Source of the DNA: an uncultured Pelagibacteraceae bacterium
Lineage (GTDB): Bacteria; Pseudomonadota; Alphaproteobacteria; Pelagibacterales; Pelagibacteraceae
Reading direction: 5' to 3'
DNA: 38,100 bases
Assembly: GCA_902572945.1 (NCBI GenBank)
Contig: CACGHU010000005.1
Span: 1 to 38,100 of the forward strand
The position numbers were made by a program, and so were the translations under genes. Numbering within the stretch: position 1 is the first letter of the stretch; every line of letters starts with the position of its first letter. Under the pieces are notes generated by a model that saw only the letters and a list, made by a program, of their open reading frames with translations, ran no database searches and was not told the DNA's origin. This document shows positions 25,235 to 34,023 of the stretch, piece after piece.

Positions 25235-25675
25235 ATGCCGACTTATACAGTTACTAATTCAAACTTTAATTTAACTAACAAACAACAAAAAGATTTAGCG
25301 CAAGGTATAACCAAAGTTCATAATGTAATTACAGGTGCAAACACTTATTTTGCTCAAGTTATATTTAATAAAACCAAAAAAAATAATCATTTTATGGGAG
25401 GTAAAAAGGTAAAAGAGCCCTCGTTGTTTTTGCTTGGTCAAATAAGAGCTGGTAGACCTAAAAAAATTAAGGATAGATTAATTTCTGATTTGAAAAATAT
25501 CTTAGTAAAAAATACAAAATTAGATGAAACTCAAGTATGGGTTTATATAGTTGATCTACCACCTTCACAGATGATTGAATATGGTGCGGTACTCCCGGAA
25601 TCGGGTAAAGAATTACAGTGGTTCAAAGGATTATCAAATAAACTTAAAAAGAAACTTTCACAAATGGAAAAATAA
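25235..25675 (+). CDS. cis-3-chloroacrylic acid dehalogenase-like tautomerase
   Basis: A 146-residue member of the tautomerase superfamily with an N-terminal catalytic proline (MPTY…). Numbered after removal of Met, all six residues I recall as catalytic in cis-CaaD are present at the same positions: Pro1, His28, Arg70, Arg73, Tyr103 and Glu114 (‘LGQIRAGRP’, ‘VWVYIVDLPPSQMIEYG’). Related proteins such as Cg10062 keep all six yet dehalogenate poorly, so the natural substrate may be another unsaturated or keto acid. The start abuts the fabI stop, so it is co-transcribed with fatty-acid synthesis genes, which is an odd place for a catabolic dehalogenase. Confidence 0.8.
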   Translation: MPTYTVTNSNFNLTNKQQKDLAQGITKVHNVITGANTYFAQVIFNKTKKNNHFMGGKKVKEPSLFLLGQIRAGRPKKIKDRLISDLKNILVKNTKLDETQVWVYIVDLPPSQMIEYGAVLPESGKELQWFKGLSNKLKKKLSQMEK

Positions 25676-25678
25676 ATA

Positions 25679-25831
25679 ATGTTAATTCTAGTTTGGTTTA
25701 TTGTTTGTATTATATTTTATGTTGTCCAAATGATACTGGGTGATTCTGGTCATGCGCTTGAAGTATTTGCTGCAGTAAGTGCAATTGCTATCTTCTTAAT
25801 AAGTAAAATTAAACACAAAATAAATAAGTAG
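25679..25831 (+). CDS. 50-residue two-helix membrane protein
   Basis: ATG at 25679, three bases after the tautomerase stop, to TAG at 25829-25831. The product starts MLILVWFIVCIIFYVVQMIL, has a short polar turn (GDSGH), a second hydrophobic segment (EVFAAVSAIAIFLIS) and a basic end (KIKHKINK). This fits a small hairpin membrane protein, cytoplasmic on the basic side. I do not recognise a family. Its final 14 codons recur 689 bases downstream (26476-26516). Confidence 0.65.
   Translation: MLILVWFIVCIIFYVVQMILGDSGHALEVFAAVSAIAIFLISKIKHKINK
25787..25827 (+). repeat. Direct repeat, copy 1 (3' end of the 50-aa gene)
   Basis: 41 bases matching 26476-26516 at 36 positions, with the last 24 bases (25804-25827) identical. 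In frame with the 50-residue gene it encodes AIFLISKIKHKIN. Confidence 0.85.
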
Positions 25832-25833
25832 GA

Positions 25834-26466
25834 TTGAAAAATAATTTTCTAATAATTTTTAAAATTCTTCTTTTCAGCTTGCTTTTGACTAGTTGTAACA
25901 AGACTGATAAGTTAGATGATGTAAATGAAATTTTATTGTTCGGGGACAGTTTAATGTCTGGTTACGGTTTAAAGGAAAACCAAGCACTTTCAATAATATT
26001 AGAAAATGATTTAAAAGAAGTTGGATATAATATCAAAGTGATAAATGGAAGTGTTTCTGGAGATACTTCAGAAGATGGATTGGATAGAATTGAGGAATAT
26101 ACCCCTGATAGCGATATCGATTTGATTGTTTTAGGATTAGGCGCAAATGATATGCTTAGAAGAATTAATCCAGATCAAACAGAAAATAATTTAAGGAAAA
26201 TTATAGAAATTATAAAAACTAGAAATATAAAAATAATTTTGGCAGGCATGAAAGCGTCTCCAACAAACGGATTAGCATATAAAAAGAAATTCGATGATAT
26301 TTTTCCTAAGTTAGCAGAGGAATATGATTTAAATTTAATACCTTTTTTACTAAAAAAAGTGGCATTAAATCCAAAGTTTAATCAAAGTGATGGAATTCAT
26401 CCAAATTATGAAGGTGCCAAGGTGATTTCAGAAACAATAAAAGAAAGTATAATTAATTTAGATTAG
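25834..26466 (+). CDS. Lipoprotein arylesterase/TesA-type SGNH hydrolase
   Basis: A 210-residue lipoprotein esterase. The N-terminus is a lipoprotein signal (‘LLFSLLLTSC’, Cys at about 21), then all four SGNH blocks: ‘LLFGDSLMSGYGL’ (catalytic Ser), ‘NGSVSGDTSEDGLDR’, ‘LGLGANDMLRRI’ and ‘DGIHPNYEGAK’ (catalytic Asp/His). This is the layout of TesA/arylesterase I enzymes acting on short esters, thioesters or lysophospholipids. The start is a TTG two bases after the 50-aa gene's stop. It ends with tandem TAG TAG and is followed by a decayed copy of the 50-aa gene's 3' end, so it may have been inserted here. Confidence 0.88.
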   Translation: MKNNFLIIFKILLFSLLLTSCNKTDKLDDVNEILLFGDSLMSGYGLKENQALSIILENDLKEVGYNIKVINGSVSGDTSEDGLDRIEEYTPDSDIDLIVLGLGANDMLRRINPDQTENNLRKIIEIIKTRNIKIILAGMKASPTNGLAYKKKFDDIFPKLAEEYDLNLIPFLLKKVALNPKFNQSDGIHPNYEGAKVISETIKESIINLD

Positions 26467-26475
26467 TAGGGACGT

Positions 26476-26516
26476 ACTATTTTTTTAATTAATAAAATTA
26501 AACACAAAATAAATAA
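26476..26516 (+). repeat. Direct repeat, copy 2 (orphan end of the 50-aa gene)
   Basis: Diverged copy of 25787-25827 lying after the esterase stop codons. Read in the esterase frame it gives TIFLINKIKHKINN, against AIFLISKIKHKINK in copy 1. Three of the five base differences are synonymous, which suggests it once was the end of a functional allele. Confidence 0.8.
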
Positions 26517-26521
26517 TATAT

Positions 26522-27703
26522 TTATCTTTGAGTATTTTTAAATATATTTTCGGCAACTTTTTTATATCCATAAGTATTATAATGGCCAGGTAATTCAAAA
26601 GGGAAAAGCTTTAGAGGATTTTTCTCCTTTGCAAAAACCTCTTTGTGAATATCTATAAAAGGGATATTTAAATCTTTGGTGATTCTTTTAATTTTTTTAT
26701 AATTTTTCTGTTTATAATTGCTTAATATATATCTCTCATACTCTGGCAAATATACAAAGTAAAAATTTGAATTATTTTGTTTAGCAAATTCTAAAGTTAA
26801 TTTTAATAATGTTTTAAACTGTGGACGTGGTTTAGAATTTTCCCTCAATCCAGCTCTCGTTTTTTTTAATTTTAAGAATTCTATTACTCCCAAGCTTATA
26901 TTTTGTTTTTTTTTAAAATTATTTTGATTCTTTGATCTATCTTTTTTTTCTTTTACTTCTGCAAGTGGAATTTTGGTTATTATATCTATCTGCTGTTGTT
27001 TGTTTTTAAGATTTTGCGAAAAATTTTTATCCTCAAAATATTTTTTTAATATGTTATTTTTAAGCTCTAACGTAAATTCATAATTATCATTACCCTCATA
27101 ATATAACCATAAAATATTTTTTACATTAGATTGTTCTGGAAAATATTCTTTTAAAGTTGCATATTCCATTAAAGGTCCATTGCCTCTATAGCCTAAATTG
27201 ATTACTGCTTTACCAGTAAGATTTCTTAAAACAGAGGGAATATCATTTGGCCTATTAACACAGTCACCAAAAGTAAATGAGTCTCCAACCAAAACAAACT
27301 CTATTTCACTTTTTTTCCATTCTTCACCAGGATTATTAAATCCATATTTATCTGTATCAATAATTGACCAGTAACCATTTTCATTACAACAGATTATTTT
27401 TGAATTTGAGGGTCCAGACAAATGAAATAAATCTAAGTTTGAAGAACTTCTTAAATGGTGAGGTAAGAATGGTATTATTATATTCTCACCTTTATTTAAA
27501 AAATATTCTGCAATTTGAACATTTGTTCTGAAGTCGTATTGCTTTCCAGTTTTTTCTTTATAAATTTTTTCTTTTAAAAAGTTACTATTATTTATTTCAG
27601 AAGTTTTTTTTGAATTTGTAATTCTTATGTAGCCCTCGAAGGTATATAAGGCAATTATAATAGCTACTAATATTATAATGGTGTAAACTCTGAAAGTTTT
27701 CAT
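26522..27703 (-). CDS. Membrane-anchored SGNH/GDSL hydrolase-like protein
   Basis: 393 residues with an N-terminal membrane helix (‘YTIIILVAIIIALYTFEGYI’) and an external domain. Block I is ‘FVLVGDSFTFGDCV’, block II ‘VINLGYRGNGPLMEY’, block III ‘LWLYYEGNDNYE’, and block V is probably ‘ELPGHYNTYGYKKVA’. This is the general layout of SGNH proteins found near surface-polysaccharide genes, but no glycosyltransferases are here. The substrate is unknown; O-acetyl esterase or acyltransferase-partner activity is plausible. It converges on the esterase and follows a second SGNH gene on the same strand. Confidence 0.75.
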   Translation of the reverse strand: MKTFRVYTIIILVAIIIALYTFEGYIRITNSKKTSEINNSNFLKEKIYKEKTGKQYDFRTNVQIAEYFLNKGENIIIPFLPHHLRSSSNLDLFHLSGPSNSKIICCNENGYWSIIDTDKYGFNNPGEEWKKSEIEFVLVGDSFTFGDCVNRPNDIPSVLRNLTGKAVINLGYRGNGPLMEYATLKEYFPEQSNVKNILWLYYEGNDNYEFTLELKNNILKKYFEDKNFSQNLKNKQQQIDIITKIPLAEVKEKKDRSKNQNNFKKKQNISLGVIEFLKLKKTRAGLRENSKPRPQFKTLLKLTLEFAKQNNSNFYFVYLPEYERYILSNYKQKNYKKIKRITKDLNIPFIDIHKEVFAKEKNPLKLFPFELPGHYNTYGYKKVAENIFKNTQR

Positions 27704-27764
27704 TTTTTATTTTCAAATAACAAGCTTTTTAGTATTTTTGAATTTATTTTTCTTACTCTTCCAA

Positions 27765-28820
27765 TCATTTCTTAGAAATAGTTTTTTTTATTAATGCTGA
27801 TTTTAAATACGGGTAAACCATTTTTGCAATTTTTTCTGAACCATTTTTATTTGTATGGATATTATCAATGAACGAGTTATTTAATGGCATATTTATTATT
27901 TCATCAAGTTTTATTATTGTGTAGTTGTATTTTAAAGAAAACTTTTTAAGTTCTGTGTTTAATAAGTGCAACATTTTATCACCATTAATATTGTACGTAA
28001 TTTGGGTAATAAAAATAGGCTGTATTTTCCAAATTTCCAACTGTTGTTTTAAATTTTCTAAATTTGATTTAAAATTTTGTATAATTGCTAAATCCTTCTC
28101 ATTTTCAATTTTATAATTTTTTTTAGCATAGTCGAATGAAATGAATTCATTGCTTTTAAGTTTTTGTAATAAATCTGGATCGTTAGTTAAATAAGCACTT
28201 ATATTATCTTCACTATAAAAATATTTATCTTTAATTATTTTAATTTTCTCCCAAAAAAAACTTTTTTGAGTTATATTCCAAAAAAAGTTTTGAAAATAAC
28301 TTAAATTAGCTTCATAATTATGCCATCTATTAGGGACTATTTTTCTATCGTTAATTCCTAAATAATAAATAATCACTTCTGGTTTAAAATTAGGTATATT
28401 TTTAAACCAACTAGAAAATTCATTTACGTGACCAACTAAGGATTTTCCAGCCTGTGAAGCGTTATAAATCTTAATATCTAACTCGTCCTTTTTCAAATAA
28501 GAATTTAGTTTACCAACTATTGTCTGATCGTAATCTAAAAACATTTCATCTCCAGTACTTCCACCATTAAATATAATTTTTATTTTAGATGGATCATATT
28601 TTTTATTTATATATGGTCCTTCTCTAAAACCATAAAAGTCTCTAAAATAATTTATTTGTTTATTTTCATGTTGAAAAACTATTTTTTGAATTCTTTTTCC
28701 CCTCATATCCGGTCCAAAATTAAATTCTTTAAACCAGTATCCAAAAAAAATTTCTATAGTTAAAATGAAAACTAGAAGGACAAAAATATTATAAAAAATA
28801 ATTTTAAAAAATTTAGACAT
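27765..28820 (-). CDS. Second membrane-anchored SGNH-hydrolase-like protein
   Basis: 351 residues, N-terminal helix ‘IFYNIFVLLVFILTIEIFFGYWF’. Block I is ‘IIFNGGSTGDEMF’, with Gly-Gly-Ser-Thr replacing GDSL. Block II is ‘IYNASQAGKSLVGHV’, block III ‘IYYLGINDRKI’, and block V ‘DNIHTNKNGSEKIA’ with the Asp-x2-His pair. The triad therefore looks complete. The GGST form is one I associate with SGNH proteins of surface-glycan regions. The start ATG at 28820 has no Shine-Dalgarno. Confidence 0.75.
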   Translation of the reverse strand: MSKFFKIIFYNIFVLLVFILTIEIFFGYWFKEFNFGPDMRGKRIQKIVFQHENKQINYFRDFYGFREGPYINKKYDPSKIKIIFNGGSTGDEMFLDYDQTIVGKLNSYLKKDELDIKIYNASQAGKSLVGHVNEFSSWFKNIPNFKPEVIIYYLGINDRKIVPNRWHNYEANLSYFQNFFWNITQKSFFWEKIKIIKDKYFYSEDNISAYLTNDPDLLQKLKSNEFISFDYAKKNYKIENEKDLAIIQNFKSNLENLKQQLEIWKIQPIFITQITYNINGDKMLHLLNTELKKFSLKYNYTIIKLDEIINMPLNNSFIDNIHTNKNGSEKIAKMVYPYLKSALIKKTISKK

Positions 28821-28873
28821 TTTTTTTTAGAAGGGGCGTTCATTTTTTTTATTTTCCAGTAACAATCAGGCTA

Positions 28874-29098
28874 CTAACAACAACTGCAACTTTTTTTTTC
28901 TTTAATCTTTGATTTAGTATCAGGTTTGATTTCTTCTAATTCTTTCTTTTGTTTTTGAATAGCTTGCTTTTCCTTTGAAATTTTATCCTCAAAATATGTG
29001 TAAAGTGAGGAAAATCCTAACTTAGATGCTTTTTTTTCCTCGTAGCCTCTTCGACCTTTTAAATTTTCAATTATTTTTAATATTTCTTGATTTTGCAT
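28874..29098 (-). CDS. Small charged protein with C-terminal CSCC
   Basis: 74 residues that I cannot assign. The N-terminus is helical (‘MQNQEILKIIENLKGRRGYEEKKASKLGF’), followed by a Lys/Glu-rich predicted coiled coil (‘EDKISKEKQAIQKQKKELEEIK’). It ends in KKSCSCC, so three Cys lie within the last four residues. Such a tail could bind a metal or a cluster or be a site for thiol chemistry. It begins 10 bases after the pnp stop, at the end of the nusA-pnp operon. The ordered composition and placement favour a real gene. Confidence 0.6.
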   Translation of the reverse strand: MQNQEILKIIENLKGRRGYEEKKASKLGFSSLYTYFEDKISKEKQAIQKQKKELEEIKPDTKSKIKEKKSCSCC

Positions 29099-29108
29099 AT
29101 TTTATTTT

Positions 29109-31181
29109 TTATATCGCTGCCTGCTTGATTGAAAGTTTAACTTTTCCTCTATCAAAGCCAATTACTTTAACCTTAACTTCATCACCTTCTTTTACAACGT
29201 CAGTCACTTTAGCGACTCTTTTATCTGCGAGTTCAGAAATATGAACTAGACCATCTTGTTTGCCTAGAAAGTTAACGAAAGCACCAAATTCCATAATTTT
29301 CATAACTTTGCCATTATAGATTTTATTTAATTCAGCTTTTGCTGTTAAGTCTTTAATCATTTGCATAGCTTTGTTTCTAGCATCTTCATCCGGAGCTGCT
29401 ACTGTTACAATACCTTCGTCATTAACATCAACTTTTGCTCCTGATTTTTCAACAATCTCTCTTATTGTAGCGCCACCTTTACCAATCACAGTTGCAATAT
29501 CTTTTTTATCAACAGTAATTTTTTCCATCTTGGGTGTATGTTTTCCAACATTGTCTCTTGATTTAGCTAATGCTTTATTCATCTCGCCAAGAATATGAAT
29601 TCTTCCATCTTTTGCTTGTTTTAAAGCCTGTTCCATTATTTCAAATGTTATTCCTGTAATTTTAATATCCATTTGAAGGGAAGTGATGCCGTCTTTAGTT
29701 CCAGCAACTTTAAAATCCATATCACCTAAATGATCTTCATCTCCAAGGATATCTGATAAAACACTAAACTCATCACCCTCTTTGATTAATCCCATTGCAA
29801 TACCTGCTACTGGCTCTTTTATTGGAACTCCCGCATCCATTAATGCTAACGATGAACCACAAACAGTTGCCATTGAAGATGATCCATTAGACTCTGTGAT
29901 TTCAGATACAATTCTAAATGTATATGGAAAACTTTCTTTTGATGGCAAAGATGAATTGATCGCTCTCCAAGCAAGTTTACCATGACCAATTTCTCTTCTA
30001 CCTGTTCCAATCCTTCCCGTTTCACCAACTGAAAATGGTGGGAAATTATAGTGAAGCATAAATCTTTCTCTTTGAAGACCATCTAAGCTCTCGATTCTTT
30101 GTTCATCATCCGAGGTACCCAATGTAGTAGTTACAATTGCTTGAGTTTCTCCCCTAGTAAAAAGAGCAGAACCATGAACTCTCGGTAATATACCTACTTC
30201 ACACATTATTGGTCTAACATCTGCTAAACCCCTACCATCAATTCTATTTTTATTTTTAAGAATGTCTGTTCGCACAATTCTTTTTTCTAAATTTTTAAGC
30301 TCGTAATTTACGTCTAGCTCAGTGTAATTTTCATCCTCTTCGTAGAGTTTTTTTGCTTTTTCAGTAATTTCAGATATTTGATTTGACCTATCTTGCTTAT
30401 CTCTTGTAGAAAAAGCTTTTTTCAAATCCTCAGTAAACTCCTTTTCTAGTTTTTTCTTAACTTCAGATAAATCTTTTTTCTCAACAACCCAATCTGGTTT
30501 TCTACATTCTTTAGCGAATTCCTCTATCATTTTAATAACTGGAACAAAATTTTCATGACCAAATTTAACAGCATTCAACATCTCTTCTTCTGTTAATCCA
30601 TTTGCTTCAGACTCAACCATTAGCACTGCATCTTTAGTTCCTGCAACAACAAGATCTAATTTAGATTTTTCTAATTCTATTTTTGATGGGTTTAAAACAT
30701 ATTTTCCATCAATGAAACCAACTCTTGAGGCTCCAACTGGTCCAAGAAATGGCATTCCAGATATTGCTAAAGCTGCAGATGATGCAATAATGGATAAAAT
30801 ATCTGCTTCATTTTCTTTATCATAAGAAATTACTGTTGGGAGTAACTGAACTTCGTTTTTAAATTCGTCTGGAAACAAAGGTCTTATAGGTCTGTCAATT
30901 AATCTTGAAATTAACGTTTCACTTTCTGTTGGTCTCGCTTCTCTTTTAAAATATCCCCCTGGAATTTTTCCTGCAGCATAATATTTTTCTTGATAATTAA
31001 CTGATAATGGGAAGTAATCAACTTCTGGATTTACTTTTTTTGCTCCGACCACTGTTGCTAATACTACAGTTTCACCACACGTAGCAATTACTGCGCCATC
31101 TGCTTGTCGAGCAATTTTTCCTGTCTCTAACTTTATTATTTTACCATTTAGTTCTATTTCTTTTTTATATTCTTTAAACAT
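29109..31181 (-). CDS. pnp: Polynucleotide phosphorylase
   Basis: 3'-to-5' phosphorolytic exoribonuclease of the RNA degradosome. The 690 residues show the two RNase PH domains (‘[24 protein letters not shown]’ early, ‘[32 protein letters not shown]’ mid), the catalytic region around ‘[19 protein letters not shown]’, the KH domain (‘[24 protein letters not shown]’) and a C-terminal S1 domain (‘[28 protein letters not shown]’). It starts 3 bases after rpsO. Confidence 0.97.
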   Translation of the reverse strand: MFKEYKKEIELNGKIIKLETGKIARQADGAVIATCGETVVLATVVGAKKVNPEVDYFPLSVNYQEKYYAAGKIPGGYFKREARPTESETLISRLIDRPIRPLFPDEFKNEVQLLPTVISYDKENEADILSIIASSAALAISGMPFLGPVGASRVGFIDGKYVLNPSKIELEKSKLDLVVAGTKDAVLMVESEANGLTEEEMLNAVKFGHENFVPVIKMIEEFAKECRKPDWVVEKKDLSEVKKKLEKEFTEDLKKAFSTRDKQDRSNQISEITEKAKKLYEEDENYTELDVNYELKNLEKRIVRTDILKNKNRIDGRGLADVRPIMCEVGILPRVHGSALFTRGETQAIVTTTLGTSDDEQRIESLDGLQRERFMLHYNFPPFSVGETGRIGTGRREIGHGKLAWRAINSSLPSKESFPYTFRIVSEITESNGSSSMATVCGSSLALMDAGVPIKEPVAGIAMGLIKEGDEFSVLSDILGDEDHLGDMDFKVAGTKDGITSLQMDIKITGITFEIMEQALKQAKDGRIHILGEMNKALAKSRDNVGKHTPKMEKITVDKKDIATVIGKGGATIREIVEKSGAKVDVNDEGIVTVAAPDEDARNKAMQMIKDLTAKAELNKIYNGKVMKIMEFGAFVNFLGKQDGLVHISELADKRVAKVTDVVKEGDEVKVKVIGFDRGKVKLSIKQAAI

Positions 31182-31184
31182 TTT

Positions 31185-31433
31185 CTACTTTCTTAAATTT
31201 AATTTCGTAATTACGTTTTTATAAGCTTCCAACTTATTTTTTTTTAAATAATCTAATAGTTTTTTTCTTTTATTTACCGCTCTCAACAAACCAACTGAAG
31301 AATGTTTATCTTTTTTGAACAAGTTCATGTGTTTGGATAGATTTTCAATTTTTTCTGTTAACAAAGCTATCTGGACCTCTGAGGAACCGGTATCTTTGTC
31401 ATGAATAGCAACTTCTTTAATCTTTTTACTCAT
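31185..31433 (-). CDS. rpsO: 30S ribosomal protein S15
   Basis: An 82-residue 16S rRNA-binding protein. The core ‘DTGSSEVQIALLTEKIENLSKHMNLFKKDKHSSVGLLRAVNKRKKLLDYLK’ has the usual spacing. It is about 7 residues shorter than the usual 89 because helix 1 at the N-terminus is trimmed. It overlaps rbfA by 8 bases and precedes pnp, the conserved rpsO-pnp pair. Confidence 0.96.
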   Translation of the reverse strand: MSKKIKEVAIHDKDTGSSEVQIALLTEKIENLSKHMNLFKKDKHSSVGLLRAVNKRKKLLDYLKKNKLEAYKNVITKLNLRK

Positions 31434-31812
31434 ATTTTTCCTGTCTGTTTGTATTTTTAATTAAATTTTCAATTTTTTCTGCATAATCAAATGATTCATC
31501 TTTTACAAATAGTAATTTTGGAAGAAATTTCATAGTAATTTTTTTTGAAAGAACTTTTCTTACTACAAATGAAAATTCTTTTAACACCTCAATTACTTCC
31601 TTTGCATTTTTACCCCCTAAAGGTAGTACAAATGCCTTCGCTGTTTTTAAATCTGGACTCATCCTTACTTCAGTTACTGTGATATTATTTGTTTCTATAT
31701 TAGGTAATTTTGCTTCTCCTCTCATAAATATGTTGCCTAAAGCCTGTTTTATCATTTCTCCTACTCTTAATTGTCTTTGTGATAGAGTTCTACTATTTTT
31801 TTTTGATCTCAT
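31426..31812 (-). CDS. rbfA: Ribosome-binding factor A
   Basis: Assists 30S maturation at the 5' end of 16S rRNA. The 128 residues form the KH-like fold: ‘QRQLRVGEMIKQALGNIFMRGE’, ‘ITVTEVRMSPDLKTAKAFVLPLGG’ and ‘FVVRKVLSKKITMKFLPKLLFVKDESFDYAEKIENLI’. It overlaps infB by 4 bases and rpsO by 8. truB, which often separates rbfA and rpsO, is absent. Confidence 0.94.
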   Translation of the reverse strand: MRSKKNSRTLSQRQLRVGEMIKQALGNIFMRGEAKLPNIETNNITVTEVRMSPDLKTAKAFVLPLGGKNAKEVIEVLKEFSFVVRKVLSKKITMKFLPKLLFVKDESFDYAEKIENLIKNTNRQEKYE

Positions 31813-34013
31813 ATTCTTCTTTCAGTTATTTTGGAGTTATATGCCTCAATTATATCGTTTTTTTGAAAATCATTAAAATCTTTTAGAGTTATCCCACACT
31901 CAAGACCTGCTGATACTTGTTTTGCTTGATTTTTTTCTCTGAAAATTGTGTTTATCTTACCATTGTAGATTATAGAACCATCTCTGATTACCCTAGCGTT
32001 TGCATCATTTAAAATTTCACCATCTATAACTTTTGAGCCTGCTACTTTTCCAACTTTAGATACTTTAAATATTTCAAGTATCTCTGCAGAGCCTATGATT
32101 TGTTCCTCTATATCTGGCGACAACAAGCCTGACATTTTATTTTTAACAAAGTCTAATACTTCGTAAATAATATTATATGAAGATATAGAAATTTTTTCTT
32201 GCTCTGCTAGTTTTTTAGCCTCTTTAGTAGGTTTTACATTAAAAGCTATTAATATTGCATTAGATGCTTTTGCTAGGCTTACATCTGTCTCAGTAACCAT
32301 TCCAATATCAGACAAAATTATTTTTGGTTTTATCTCCTCATGCTTGATCTGCATAACTGCGCTGATGATTGCCTCAGAGGAACCATGAACATCTGACTTT
32401 ATAATAATATTAAACTCCTCAGTCTTTTTATCATTAAACGCGGACTCTTGGGTTGCAAATGTTATAGGATTTAAGCCAGTCTTTGCCTCCTCTATTCTTG
32501 CCTCACACAAAGATTTTGCTTCTTTTTCATTTTCCAAAACCACAAAATCATCTCCTGACTTCGATGCTCCATTTATACCTAAAACCTCAACAGGAGACGC
32601 AGGATATGCCTCTTGGATACTTTGACCTAAATCATTAATAATTGCCCTAACTTTTCCCCACTTTAATCCACTGACAAAATAATCTCCCTTTTTAAGTGTG
32701 CCGTTTGTAACAATTATATTTGCAATTGGTCCTCTACCAATATCAACTTTTGACTCTAAAACAACTGCATTAGCTCTAACATTGTAGTCTGCTTTTAAGT
32801 CTAACAATTCTGATTGAAGAGAAATTGACTCAACTAGTTTAGAAAGATTTTGTTTTGTTTTAGTAGATATTTCAACCATTAAAGTGTCACCTGATAACTC
32901 TTCTGCAATAAGCTCATGCTCAAGTAATTGATTTTTAATTTTTTGAGGATCTGCCTCAGGCAAATCACATTTATTAATAGCAACAACAATAGGTACTTTT
33001 GCTGCCTTAGCATGTTTTATTGATTCAATTGTTTGTGGTTTAACTCCATCATCAGCTGCAACCACTAGAACAACTATATCTGTAAGCTTTGATCCTCTCG
33101 CTCTCATTTCAGTGAAGGCAGCGTGTCCAGGTGTATCAATAAATGTAATCTTATTTGAATTATGCTCAATCTGGTATGCTCCAACGTGCTGGGTTATACC
33201 TCCAAACTCGCCTGAAACAACATTTGTCTTTCTTAAAACATCAAGTACTGATGTTTTTCCATGATCCACATGTCCCATAACAGTTACGATTGGCGGTCTG
33301 CTTTTTAAATTTTCTGATTTAGTCTCTTTTATTTTCTTTATTATTTCGTCGGCTTTTTCCTCTTTAATCGGATTGTGTCCAAATTCTTTAACTAAATACT
33401 CAGCGGTATCAGAATCAATTGAGTGATTTATTGTTGCGGTAACACCCATTCCTAAAAGATGCTTTATAATATTGCTCGATTGTTCTGCCATTCGGTTTGC
33501 TAACTCTCTAATTGTTATTATTTCAGGAATATTTACGTCCCTTTTAACTGGTTTTAAATTTTCTCTGATGTCTGCTTTTTGTATATTTCTATTCTCCTTT
33601 TGCTTAGCTCTTTTTAAAGAAGCTAAGCTTCTTGCCCTACCTTCGTCATCGCCGCTTAATGCTCTAGAAACTGTCAATTTAAGCTCTCTTCTTTTAATTG
33701 ATGTTTTACTTTTTACCTCTTTCTTGTCAGTATCCGCTTTTAGTCTTCTTGTTGCTCTTTGTTCAGCAAGTTTTCTTTTTTCATAATCATTTGAGGGGAC
33801 GTTTGATTTTTCAAATGTAGATGGTTTTTTTTCAATGTAGGATTTTTTTGGATTAAAATTTGATCTGTTTAAATTAAATGATTTTTTGTTTGAAAATTTA
33901 TTTTTTTTCTCGATTAAAACAGAATTTTTACTTTGAGTTTTAGCTCTTTCAATACTCGATATGGATTTTTTTACATTTCCTGATAATTTTAATTTGATTT
34001 TCTTTTTGTCCAT
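31809..34013 (-). CDS. infB: Translation initiation factor IF-2
   Basis: GTPase that places initiator tRNA on the ribosome. At 734 residues it is shorter than E. coli IF-2 (890), mainly in the variable basic N-domain (about 1-160). The IF2-N element ‘ITIRELANRMAEQSSNIIKHLLGMG’ is present. G1 is ‘GHVDHGKTSV’, G3 ‘DTPGH’ and G4 ‘NKCD’. The C-terminal domains end with ‘LECGITLKDFNDFQKNDIIEAY’. It starts 10 bases after nusA; the small ylxR gene that commonly sits between them is missing. Confidence 0.97.
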   Translation of the reverse strand: MDKKKIKLKLSGNVKKSISSIERAKTQSKNSVLIEKKNKFSNKKSFNLNRSNFNPKKSYIEKKPSTFEKSNVPSNDYEKRKLAEQRATRRLKADTDKKEVKSKTSIKRRELKLTVSRALSGDDEGRARSLASLKRAKQKENRNIQKADIRENLKPVKRDVNIPEIITIRELANRMAEQSSNIIKHLLGMGVTATINHSIDSDTAEYLVKEFGHNPIKEEKADEIIKKIKETKSENLKSRPPIVTVMGHVDHGKTSVLDVLRKTNVVSGEFGGITQHVGAYQIEHNSNKITFIDTPGHAAFTEMRARGSKLTDIVVLVVAADDGVKPQTIESIKHAKAAKVPIVVAINKCDLPEADPQKIKNQLLEHELIAEELSGDTLMVEISTKTKQNLSKLVESISLQSELLDLKADYNVRANAVVLESKVDIGRGPIANIIVTNGTLKKGDYFVSGLKWGKVRAIINDLGQSIQEAYPASPVEVLGINGASKSGDDFVVLENEKEAKSLCEARIEEAKTGLNPITFATQESAFNDKKTEEFNIIIKSDVHGSSEAIISAVMQIKHEEIKPKIILSDIGMVTETDVSLAKASNAILIAFNVKPTKEAKKLAEQEKISISSYNIIYEVLDFVKNKMSGLLSPDIEEQIIGSAEILEIFKVSKVGKVAGSKVIDGEILNDANARVIRDGSIIYNGKINTIFREKNQAKQVSAGLECGITLKDFNDFQKNDIIEAYNSKITERRI

Positions 34014-34023
34014 AACTCATCTT

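Noticed and set aside
29371-29598. Plus-strand open frames inside pnp, and similar ones inside nusA and infB
   Set aside because: Antisense shadows of well-recognised genes with Ser/Leu-rich, featureless products.
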